Translations under genes and position numbers: made by a program
NCBI GenBank assembly: GCA_038891515.1
Contig: JAWAEB010000024.1
Location: 1 to 20,287 of the forward strand
DNA: 20,287 bases
Direction of reading: 5' to 3'
DNA from: HRBIN01 sp038891515
GTDB taxonomy: Archaea; Thermoproteota; Nitrososphaeria_A; Caldarchaeales; Caldarchaeaceae
The notes under the pieces: model-generated
What the model was told of the DNA's origin: nothing
The model's input: the letters and a program-made list of their open reading frames with translations, nothing else
The model's database searches: none
Part shown: piece after piece, positions 1 through 6,510 of the stretch
Layout of the letters: each line of letters starts with the position of its first letter
Numbering within the stretch: position 1 is the first letter of the stretch

Positions 1-276
1 TCTGGGATTAACGCCATTGTACAGGGGCTCGGCCCCCTGTTTCAGGTTTTCTTCACAAGCCTTCCCGAGATAAGCTCCTATAGACAAAAGTTGCTCACGG
101 ACACTCCTGCCTACAGGTTGTGGACGGCGGAGATGTTCCAGCGGGGGGTGTTTATGTTCCCCGAGGATGGTGAGCGGATAGTGATATCAACAGCCCACTG
201 TGTGGAAGACGTGGAGAGAACCATAGAGGCTGCCGAGGAGGCTTTCAAGACAGTAAGGCGAAGGATGCCTATCTGA
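1..276 (+). CDS. Class III (GSA-type) aminotransferase, C-terminal fragment
   Basis: The frame is open from the window edge to a TGA and gives the last 91 residues of a protein whose start lies outside. The fragment resembles the C-terminal small domain of PLP-dependent class III aminotransferases of the glutamate-1-semialdehyde aminomutase type. It has a GLGPLFQVFFT strand, a FQRGVFMFP segment, then an ISTAHCVEDVERTIEAAEEA helix, which parallels the 'SLAHTEEDIDRTLEAA' end of that family. The PLP lysine is upstream of the window, so substrate cannot be assigned. A TTG at 91 is only an internal codon, because the frame continues upstream. The gene may belong with the downstream dioxygenase and dehydrogenase, but a 290-bp gap separates them. 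Confidence 0.75.
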   Translation, partial: SGINAIVQGLGPLFQVFFTSLPEISSYRQKLLTDTPAYRLWTAEMFQRGVFMFPEDGERIVISTAHCVEDVERTIEAAEEAFKTVRRRMPI

Positions 277-281
277 ACTAC

Positions 282-291
282 GTTCTAGAAC
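282..291. repeat. 10-bp perfect palindrome after the aminotransferase gene
   Basis: GTTCTAGAAC reads the same on both strands and lies 6 bp after the aminotransferase stop codon. It could be a small operator or a weak 3'-end hairpin. A palindrome this short may also be chance. Confidence 0.3.
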
Positions 292-328
292 CTCTTTGTC
301 TCGCCACGCCATCTCCTCTAGACACACA

Positions 329-336
329 TTTAAACT
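329..336 (+). promoter_or_regulatory. TATA box candidate before the small ORF
   Basis: TTTAAACT sits in an otherwise GC-richer context. Its centre lies about 26-28 nt before a GTG at 360, the spacing expected for a leaderless archaeal transcript. The box is matched by eye only. Confidence 0.35.
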
Positions 337-359
337 GGGACCATATTGTAAGAGGCTGT

Positions 360-524
360 GTGCCGGACATGAAAGCTGGGTCTGCTGAACTTGTTGAATG
401 GGAGGTCAAGAATTATCTGGGAAACCAACACCTAAATTTTTCTGAAAAACCGGCAAGTCCGGAGTTGGGAGCTGTCATGCGATGCACTTTTACGGAAGTG
501 GTATTTTCAGGTCCTTATGGGTGA
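360..524 (+). CDS. Possible small hypothetical protein (54 aa)
   Basis: This is an open frame from GTG 360 (or ATG 369) to TGA 522-524 in the gap between the aminotransferase and dioxygenase genes. It encodes a 54-residue peptide containing VEWEVKNYLG and VMRCTFTEVVF. I recognise no family, membrane segment or cysteine pattern. The only support is a TATA-like TTTAAACT placed so that a leaderless mRNA would begin at the GTG. The stretch is more AT-rich than neighbouring genes. It may equally be plain intergenic DNA or a gene remnant; nothing else is visible between 277 and 566. Confidence 0.22.
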   Translation: MPDMKAGSAELVEWEVKNYLGNQHLNFSEKPASPELGAVMRCTFTEVVFSGPYG

Positions 525-566
525 CCCGATTGGGGTTGGTTGTCCGCCTCAAGAGTTGGTGATGAG

Positions 567-1475
567 ATGTCTATCAAGTGGGTTTTTATATCCGTGTCAG
601 ACCTTAGCAAGTCCCTAAGATTCTACACCGAGGTTTTGGGGCTCTCCCATCTTTCATGGCTGGGAGATAGGGTTGTGCTTGGGGTGGCCGGGGGTCCACC
701 CCTCCTGATACTTGAGGAGAAGAGAGGCGGCCTACCTAAGCCGGAAGGCATGCGTGGTCTCTACCACTTCGCGCTACTCGTGCCCTCGAGGCTCGACTTG
801 GCTAGGATGTTTTTGAGGCTTGCTGAGTTCTGGGAATTTGAGGGAGCCTCAGACCATCTTGTAAGTGAGGCCCTCTACCTTCGGGATCCTGACGGTCATG
901 GGATTGAGGTCTATGCGGATAGGCCGTCCACAGCTTGGAGTCGTGAGAAGGGAGGGCCTCTACGTATGGCTACCCTGCCGCTCAACTTGGACTCGCTGCT
1001 ACGTGAGTTGATGGGTGAGGGGAATAGAGTCGCCCTCTCAGATGGTTGGAAGGCTCCTCCAGCCACTAGGGTGGGACATATACACCTACATGTCTCGAGG
1101 CTTGAGAGGGCTGAGGAGTTCTACCATAGGCTGCTGGGCTTCGACATCACGTATAGGCTTACTGGCTCGGCGCTCTTTATGTCAGCGGGAAGCTACCACC
1201 ATCACATAGGTGTCAACACATGGGCTGGTGTGGATGCGCCACCGCCCTCGGAGAAGCATGTGCGACTGGAGAGCTTCGCCATAAATTTGGGTGGTGCGGA
1301 ATGGCTGAGGGAGGTGAGGGCTAAGCTGGTGGAGAAGGGAGTTGTTGTGGATGACGGGCTAGTGAACAGTCTCGAGGGTTATGTCGGCTTCACCGTGAAG
1401 GACTTTGATGATAATATTGTGGAGCTGGTGGCTGTACCAGGGTTGGTTGGCTCCCCGCGAGGGTTACATTTATAA
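567..1475 (+). CDS. Two-domain VOC-family catechol-2,3-dioxygenase-like protein
   Basis: The 302-residue protein has two vicinal-oxygen-chelate modules (about 1-120 and 165-295). It resembles type I extradiol ring-cleavage dioxygenases of the Bacillus CatE/YfiE kind, which open catechols at the meta position using Fe(II). Visible features are the domain start KWVFISVSDLSKSLRFY, then GHIHLHVS (H171/H173), the YHHHIGVNTW motif (H211-213) and NIVELV with E286. The second domain therefore retains the His-His-Glu type metal site. ATG 567 is preferred over a TTG 27 nt upstream because the family begins at this motif and GGTGATG lies just before it. The ORF ends in the promoter of the aldehyde dehydrogenase gene. 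The ring substrate is unknown, and a glyoxalase-type role is possible. Confidence 0.72.
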   Translation: MSIKWVFISVSDLSKSLRFYTEVLGLSHLSWLGDRVVLGVAGGPPLLILEEKRGGLPKPEGMRGLYHFALLVPSRLDLARMFLRLAEFWEFEGASDHLVSEALYLRDPDGHGIEVYADRPSTAWSREKGGPLRMATLPLNLDSLLRELMGEGNRVALSDGWKAPPATRVGHIHLHVSRLERAEEFYHRLLGFDITYRLTGSALFMSAGSYHHHIGVNTWAGVDAPPPSEKHVRLESFAINLGGAEWLREVRAKLVEKGVVVDDGLVNSLEGYVGFTVKDFDDNIVELVAVPGLVGSPRGLHL

Positions 1476-1476
1476 A
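1469..1476 (+). promoter_or_regulatory. TATA box for the aldehyde dehydrogenase gene
   Basis: TTTATAAA overlaps the stop codon of the preceding dioxygenase gene. Its centre is about 28 nt before ATG 1500, so the predicted transcription start coincides with the start codon, giving a leaderless mRNA. There is no clear Shine-Dalgarno sequence before the ATG, which fits this reading. Confidence 0.6.
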
Positions 1477-1499
1477 CGGAGACGCCGCCAACACCCTGT

Positions 1500-3005
1500 A
1501 TGTCCCGAGATATTTATGTGGCCAACTTATACATCAACGGCTCTATAGTGGAGCCATCGACGGGAAAATATCAGGACAGGTATGACCCTGGCGACAACAG
1601 CCATCTGATTGGAAAGGTGGCTGACGGCTCAAAAGATGTGGGAGCCGCATTGGATGCGGCCCGTGAGACCTTCGACCGAAACAAGGGCTCATGGGTTACC
1701 GACTACAGACTCCGTGCCAGAGCCCTCCTGAGGGTGGCTGAGATCATGAGATCCAGGGCCGAGGAGCTGGCCTGGCTGGAAAGCCTCTTCGTGGGTAAGA
1801 CAATAAGGACGAGCAGGCTTGGAGATATTCCCCGAGCGGTGGACATGTTCGAATACTATGCCGGGATAGCTGACAAGGTTATGGGCCACTCCCAGATATT
1901 GAGGACAGGAGACGTTAGTATGATAGTGAGGCAGCCCATCGGAGTTGTGGCCGCCATAACACCTTGGAACTTCCCACTCCTCATACTTGCTCGTCAGGTG
2001 GCTCCGGCTCTAGCGGTGGGATGCACTGTGGTGGCAAAACCTGCTAGCTACACACCTACAACAGCCTTCGAACTGGCCAAGATAATGGGTGAGGCAGGTG
2101 TGCCGCCTGGAGTCTTCAACCTGGTGATGGGAAGAGGTGAGGAGATCGGATCGCAGGTTCTTAAGAGCGATAAGGTGGATGTGGTCAACTTCACTGGCGA
2201 GACTAACACTGGGAAGTGGATTCAACAGATGGCGGCTGGCTCGCTGAAGCGTGTGGTCCTCGAGCTGGGTGGGAAGAACCCTAACATAGTCTTCGAGGAT
2301 GCAGACCTTGAGACGGCTGCCAACGGCGTAGTATACGGAGCATTCGCCAATAACGGCGAGTCATGCGCAGCGGGTTCTAGGCTCTTAGTCCACAGAAGCG
2401 TGAAGGATAGGTTTGTGAAGATGGTGAGTGAGAGGGTCTCAAGGATCAGGGTTGGTTATCAGCTTAGAGAGGATAGTGACTTAGGCCCTCTGGTCAGCCA
2501 AGGTCAGTTGGAGAAAGTGTTGGAGTATGTGGGTGCTGCGGAGTCTGAGGGGTTAAGGGTCCTAGTTGGTGGGAGAAGGTTGCGGGATGGCGAATATGCT
2601 AGGGGCAACTATGTCCAGCCCACTCTCATAGACGATACTCCTATATCCAGCAAGCTCTTCCGTGAGGAGATATTCGGGCCGGTCCTGACCGTGACCGAGT
2701 TTGAAACTGAGGAGGAGGCAGTTGAGCTGGCTAACGCCACCGTCTACGGGTTGGCTGCCGGTGTGTGGAGCGGAGACCCTTCCAAGGCTTTGAGGGTGGC
2801 TGAGAAGGTGAAGGCAGGATGCATATGGATAAACACCTACTACACCCTACCCACTGAGCATCCATGGGGTGGCTTCAAGGAGTCGGGCGTAGGCCGGAAC
2901 AACAGTGTCCTAGCTATAGACCACTACGTTGAGTGGAAGGGTCTCTACCTTGACACCCAACCCGGAAAGATGAAGCCCTACTACAAGCTGGTCCTGAGCG
3001 GCTAG
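1500..3005 (+). CDS. NAD(P)-dependent aldehyde dehydrogenase
   Basis: This is a full-length (501 aa) ALDH-superfamily enzyme that oxidises an aldehyde to the acid with NAD(P)+ in the cytoplasm. The Rossmann and catalytic motifs are present in order: TPWNFPLL with N157, VVAKPASYTP, FTGETNTGK, LELGGKNP with general base E255, NNGESCAAGSR with nucleophile C289, EEIFGPV with E390, and HPWGGFKESGVGR near the C-terminus. The residues around C289 (N-G-E-S-C) resemble betaine-aldehyde and hydroxymuconic-semialdehyde-type enzymes, but the substrate cannot be fixed. Next to an extradiol-dioxygenase-like gene, oxidation of a ring-cleavage semialdehyde is a reasonable inference. It has its own TATA box and is followed after 10 nt by the methyltransferase-like gene. 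Confidence 0.9.
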   Translation: MSRDIYVANLYINGSIVEPSTGKYQDRYDPGDNSHLIGKVADGSKDVGAALDAARETFDRNKGSWVTDYRLRARALLRVAEIMRSRAEELAWLESLFVGKTIRTSRLGDIPRAVDMFEYYAGIADKVMGHSQILRTGDVSMIVRQPIGVVAAITPWNFPLLILARQVAPALAVGCTVVAKPASYTPTTAFELAKIMGEAGVPPGVFNLVMGRGEEIGSQVLKSDKVDVVNFTGETNTGKWIQQMAAGSLKRVVLELGGKNPNIVFEDADLETAANGVVYGAFANNGESCAAGSRLLVHRSVKDRFVKMVSERVSRIRVGYQLREDSDLGPLVSQGQLEKVLEYVGAAESEGLRVLVGGRRLRDGEYARGNYVQPTLIDDTPISSKLFREEIFGPVLTVTEFETEEEAVELANATVYGLAAGVWSGDPSKALRVAEKVKAGCIWINTYYTLPTEHPWGGFKESGVGRNNSVLAIDHYVEWKGLYLDTQPGKMKPYYKLVLSG

Positions 3006-3015
3006 GCATGAGTCC

Positions 3016-3510
3016 ATGAGAGACCTGGATGCGCTGCTGGAGATGACAGCACTTAAGCCTGGACAGAGATGCGTGGTGATAGGATGTCAGGACAAGACAC
3101 TTCTGGAGAGGCTTGCCCTGACCGGAGCCGAGATATATGCGGTGGATAACAACGAGGCCGTCCTTTCCAAGATTGGTGAACTCGGCCTACCCAACATCAA
3201 GACCCATTACAGTAGGCTTGTAGAGAGGATTGTCCACCTGCCCAGCAACTACTTCAACCTCGTGATTGTGGTCTACCGGCTTGAGACAGTTGAGCAGAGG
3301 AAAGCGATGCTGACCGAGGTGAATAGGCTCCTCACCGTAGGCGGGCGGGCGATAATACTGACGAAGCTGAGAGGCTTCTTTAGGAGAAAGGGCGTCAAGG
3401 CGGCTGAGCTGGAGAAGCTGAAAACTTCCTCGCCATTCAAGATGCTTGGGGAGAGACGGATAGGTGGTGGGGTTGTGCTGCTTATGGAGAGAATTAGGCC
3501 TCCTGCTTAG
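3016..3510 (+). CDS. Small class I methyltransferase-like protein
   Basis: This 164-residue protein has the alternating strand-helix pattern of a SAM-dependent methyltransferase. CVVIGCQDKTLLERLA is at motif I, IYAVDNNEAVLSKI is at motif II with the acidic ribose-binding residue, FNLVIVVYRLETV is at motif IV, and EVNRLLTVGGRAIILT is the post-motif strand typical of UbiE-like enzymes. The glycine-rich loop is degenerate (GCQDKT where GCGTG is usual), so SAM binding may be altered or lost. It is short for the family and lacks a substrate domain. It probably shares the upstream aldehyde dehydrogenase transcript. The 3' end overlaps the convergent QueT-like gene by 17 bp. Confidence 0.6.
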   Translation: MRDLDALLEMTALKPGQRCVVIGCQDKTLLERLALTGAEIYAVDNNEAVLSKIGELGLPNIKTHYSRLVERIVHLPSNYFNLVIVVYRLETVEQRKAMLTEVNRLLTVGGRAIILTKLRGFFRRKGVKAAELEKLKTSSPFKMLGERRIGGGVVLLMERIRPPA

Positions 3511-3991
3511 CGGGGATGATCTCCCTCTCCCTAGGCCTGAAGGGCTCTAACCTTCTCAAGATGTGGTATAATATTATGCCGAACACTATGGCTGTACCTT
3601 GGCTGAGGAACGCTTGGAGCAGCGTATTGGTGCTGGGCCTTATCAAGGAGAGCATGAATGAGAGCCAGACCGAGGTTATGACGACGTAGACAGCTGAGCC
3701 GGCGAAGACGGTGTATCTAGACAAATACCTTATGGCCAGCAGTCCGAGCAATGAAATGAATGGTGAGATAAGATCTATGGGCCCAAAGGGTGAGGCTGTA
3801 TTGGCTACAAATTGGCCAGCCACCAAACCCGCTATGGCAGGCCAGCCGAAGAGGGCGACCAGTGGAGAGCCTATCTCACCGGGTTTTAATTGTAAATCAC
3901 CGATCGAGAAGCGCCCCAGTCCCAAGGTTCCGGCGGTGTAGACCGCTGCGAATATTACGAATATTCCGAAGTGGGTTGAAGTGAGTTTCAT
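3494..3991 (-). CDS. QueT-like integral membrane protein
   Basis: The 165-residue hydrophobic protein has about five predicted membrane segments and a basic C-terminal tail (RRLEPFRPREREI). The N-terminal half, with FGIFVIFAAVYTAG, then SIGDLQLKPGE, a FGWPAIAGLVAGQFVAN helix and SPFGPIDLISPFISLL, follows the pattern of the QueT family. Those proteins are substrate-binding (S) components of ECF-type vitamin/queuosine-precursor transporters. No energising ECF subunits are nearby. It starts 5 bp after the cox3 stop codon and must be co-transcribed with it, so a role linked to the oxidase or to cofactor uptake is possible. Assignment is by remembered family pattern only. Confidence 0.55.
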   Translation of the reverse strand: MKLTSTHFGIFVIFAAVYTAGTLGLGRFSIGDLQLKPGEIGSPLVALFGWPAIAGLVAGQFVANTASPFGPIDLISPFISLLGLLAIRYLSRYTVFAGSAVYVVITSVWLSFMLSLIRPSTNTLLQAFLSQGTAIVFGIILYHILRRLEPFRPREREIIPAKQEA

Positions 3992-3996
3992 ATGAT

Positions 3997-4818
3997 TCAG
4001 CCCCAGAGGAAGGCCCCCTCGTATATTATGGCGAAGAGGAGGAGCCAGACGAGGTGGACGAAGTGCCAGTAAATGCTGACCGACTCGAGTAGGCCATGGC
4101 TCTTGGATGTCAACTGGCCTAGCTTAGCCCTGGAGGCCACAACACTGAGGGCCACAACTCCGCCCAATACGTGGGCTCCATGCGCACCCAGTAGTAGGTA
4201 GAAGTTGGCACCATATATTCCGCTGGCTGGTGTGAAGCCGATTTCCCAGAGGTGTGGCCATTCAAACCCGAGCTTCAGTACTAGGAACCCTGTTCCCAGC
4301 AGGGCTGTAGCCAATACTCCTCCTACTAGTCCGCCGCGCCTGTCCCTCTTAACCGAGTATATCGCCCACTCGATAGCTAGGCTGCTGAGCAGCAGCATAA
4401 GTGTCTGGAGCTTGGGAATAAAATCCTCGAGATGTGGTGCGCCAGGCGGCGGCCATGTGGCGAATGTTGCCCTAATTGCAAAGAAGCTGGCGAAGCCGGC
4501 GCCGAATAGAGCCACTTCAGTGAATAGGAAGATGGCTGTGGGAACTCCCACCCCAGAGACTAGCTCCGGCTCAGCTGGTATGGGTGTCCTCCTTAGTCTG
4601 GAGAAAAATGAGGCTATTACGTGGGGCCAGTGCCTGATCTCTCGTCCCACAAACGCCACGAGGATGATTAGGTAGACTCCGACCAGCCCCAGCCCAATGG
4701 TGAAGCTTACTCCCTTAAGTATAAGTATCAGCCCCGCTATCAGAGGTGCTGTGCCCAACCCGACGATCGCAGGCCATGGACTTCCCTCATGTTCTTCTTC
4801 GGCGCTTTCTTGAGTCAT
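3997..4818 (-). CDS. coxC: Heme-copper oxidase subunit III
   Basis: The 273-residue protein has seven hydrophobic helices, the full complement for cytochrome c/quinol oxidase subunit III. This subunit associates with the catalytic core in the membrane and is thought to stabilise it and its proton supply. Signature stretches are FLFTEVALFGAGFASFFAI in helix 3, GANFYLLLGAHGAHVLGG in helix 6, and ESVSIYWHFVHLVWLLLF in helix 7. Subunits I and II are not in the window, so it is an orphan here. It is the first gene of a two-gene minus-strand unit. A GGTGGAG ribosome site lies about 10 nt before the ATG. The promoter is the AT tract shared with pheS. Confidence 0.88.
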   Translation of the reverse strand: MTQESAEEEHEGSPWPAIVGLGTAPLIAGLILILKGVSFTIGLGLVGVYLIILVAFVGREIRHWPHVIASFFSRLRRTPIPAEPELVSGVGVPTAIFLFTEVALFGAGFASFFAIRATFATWPPPGAPHLEDFIPKLQTLMLLLSSLAIEWAIYSVKRDRRGGLVGGVLATALLGTGFLVLKLGFEWPHLWEIGFTPASGIYGANFYLLLGAHGAHVLGGVVALSVVASRAKLGQLTSKSHGLLESVSIYWHFVHLVWLLLFAIIYEGAFLWG

Positions 4819-4846
4819 ACTCCGGCTCCACCATCAGATACCGATG

Positions 4847-4857
4847 ACTTAAAAACC
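4847..4857. promoter_or_regulatory. Shared bidirectional TATA tract between coxC and pheS
   Basis: ACTTAAAAACC is the only AT-rich element in the 78-bp divergent spacer. Read rightward, a start about 26 nt away falls near 4879, 18 nt before pheS. Read leftward (GGTTTTTAAGT) it falls near 4826, about 8 nt before coxC. One tract can therefore place both starts. Confidence 0.5.
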
Positions 4858-4896
4858 TTCACCATGTTAGGTTAGCCAGGTGAATGGTGTGGCTGG

Positions 4897-6510
4897 ATGA
4901 ATGGGGGGAGTTATGAACTGCACTGGCTTGAGAAGGTCGTCCTAGTCACCCTCAGCAGGTTGGGGAAGCCGTCCACATACCAAGCCATAAGCAGTGAGGC
5001 TGTCAAAACCCTGAAACCCCAACTGGATAGCCTCCATGACCAGAGCATGCTCGACACACTAGCCAACCCATCCTCCATCGCAAAGGCCTGCGGTTGGTTG
5101 AAGGAGAAAGGGCTCGTCCAAATATCCGTCTCTAGAACTGTTAGGAGCTTGGTTCTCGGCGAAGAGGGTGTTAGATATGTTAGGGAGGGTCTTCCGGAGA
5201 GAAGGCTGGTCAATAGGCTGGTGGAGATGGGTGGAACCACCGTCATAGACCACCTAAAGGACATGCCCGATTACGAGATCGGGATTAACTGGGGCCTCAG
5301 GCTGGGCTGGCTACAGATAGTTAAGGACGGCTCCGAGACCAGGGTATCTCTGAGGGGAGAAACTTTGGGGAAGACGGATCAAGAATGTCTTCTGGAAATA
5401 CTGGCTGAGAAGGGTGAGTTGGATTTGGATGGACTGGGACCTGAGCTGGGGAAGGCAGCTGATCAGTTGTTATCTAGGAAGCGTGTTGTCTCCATATCCG
5501 AGAGGAAGGTGATAGAGGTGGAGCTAACCCAACCAGGTTGGGGGGTTGCCTCAACGCTTATGGAGAGGCCGCTGAGCGATTACTTGAACGAGGTTACAAG
5601 GCTGACCCCCTACCTGCTCTCGAGCGGCCGGTGGCGGCTGGTCACCCTCAGTCGATACAATGTTGCGGCGCCTGTGGAGCCTATCTTCACGGCTAAGAGA
5701 CATCCCCTTGCCGAGGTGATTAGGATGGTGAAGAAGACCTATGTGGAGATGGGTTTTGAGGAGATTGAGGGGCCTATAGTTGAGCTGGCCTTCTGGAACT
5801 TTGACGCTCTCTTCCAGCCTCAGGATCATCCAGCCCGTGAGATGCAGGACACATTCTACCTAAGCCACCCCTCATGCGGCGAGCTCCCTAGAGAGTATGT
5901 GGAACGGGTGAAGGCTGTACACGAGTATGGTGGTGACACAGGCTCTAGAGGTTGGGGCTACAAATGGTCTGAGGAGGAGGCTAGGCGTCTATTGCTTCGC
6001 ACCCACACCACCGCCACGACCATAAGGCACTTGGCCAAGACTAGGAACCCACCCATCAAGGTATTCAGTGTGGATAGGATATACCGGAATGAGAAGGTGG
6101 ACTGGAAGCATCTGGCTGAGTTCCACCAGATAGAGGGGATAGTTGTAGAGAGGGGCGCCACCCTACGTCAGCTGATGGGTGTCTTGAAGGAGTTTTACCT
6201 ACGCCTCGGACTACATCAAGTGAGATTCAGGCCAAGCTACTTCCCATACACCGAGCCTTCGATGGAGGTGGAGGTGAGGCTGGGAGACCGCTGGCTGGAG
6301 CTGGGAGGATCAGGAATCTTCAGACCAGAGACCACCCACCCGTTCCATGTGGAGCATCCAGTCCTCGCGTGGGGCCTCGGCCTCGAGAGACTGGCCATGG
6401 TCATCTACAACATCGAGGACATTAGAGCCTTCCACCAGAACGACTTGGGATGGCTGAGGAAAGTCTCACCGCTGGAACCATACCGCTTCGGGGGGAGGGC
6501 CGGACTATAG
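4897..6510 (+). CDS. pheS: Phenylalanyl-tRNA synthetase alpha subunit
   Basis: This is the catalytic subunit of the (alpha-beta)2 enzyme that charges tRNA-Phe. At 537 aa it has the archaeal/eukaryotic long form with an N-terminal winged-helix, tRNA-binding region (about 1-220). The class II core follows: motif 1 around HPLAEVIRMVKKTYVEMGF (from residue 269, ending FQPQDHPAR), motif 2 FSVDRIYRNEKVDWKHLAEF (390-409), and motif 3 GSGIFRPETTHPF with WGLGLERLAM (to 501). ATG 4897 lies 18 nt after the predicted transcription start and is preceded by a weak GGTG ribosome site. The stop codon abuts the pheT ATG with no gap, so the two subunits are translationally coupled. Confidence 0.95.
   Translation: MNGGSYELHWLEKVVLVTLSRLGKPSTYQAISSEAVKTLKPQLDSLHDQSMLDTLANPSSIAKACGWLKEKGLVQISVSRTVRSLVLGEEGVRYVREGLPERRLVNRLVEMGGTTVIDHLKDMPDYEIGINWGLRLGWLQIVKDGSETRVSLRGETLGKTDQECLLEILAEKGELDLDGLGPELGKAADQLLSRKRVVSISERKVIEVELTQPGWGVASTLMERPLSDYLNEVTRLTPYLLSSGRWRLVTLSRYNVAAPVEPIFTAKRHPLAEVIRMVKKTYVEMGFEEIEGPIVELAFWNFDALFQPQDHPAREMQDTFYLSHPSCGELPREYVERVKAVHEYGGDTGSRGWGYKWSEEEARRLLLRTHTTATTIRHLAKTRNPPIKVFSVDRIYRNEKVDWKHLAEFHQIEGIVVERGATLRQLMGVLKEFYLRLGLHQVRFRPSYFPYTEPSMEVEVRLGDRWLELGGSGIFRPETTHPFHVEHPVLAWGLGLERLAMVIYNIEDIRAFHQNDLGWLRKVSPLEPYRFGGRAGL

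Noticed and set aside
91..276. TTG at 91 as the start of a 61-residue protein
   Set aside because: The frame is open to base 1 and the upstream residues belong to the same aminotransferase domain; this is a fragment cut by the window edge.
4205..4675. 156-codon plus-strand ORF opposite coxC
   Set aside because: It is the antisense shadow of a well-supported membrane protein; its Ser/Pro/Arg-rich composition is not protein-like.
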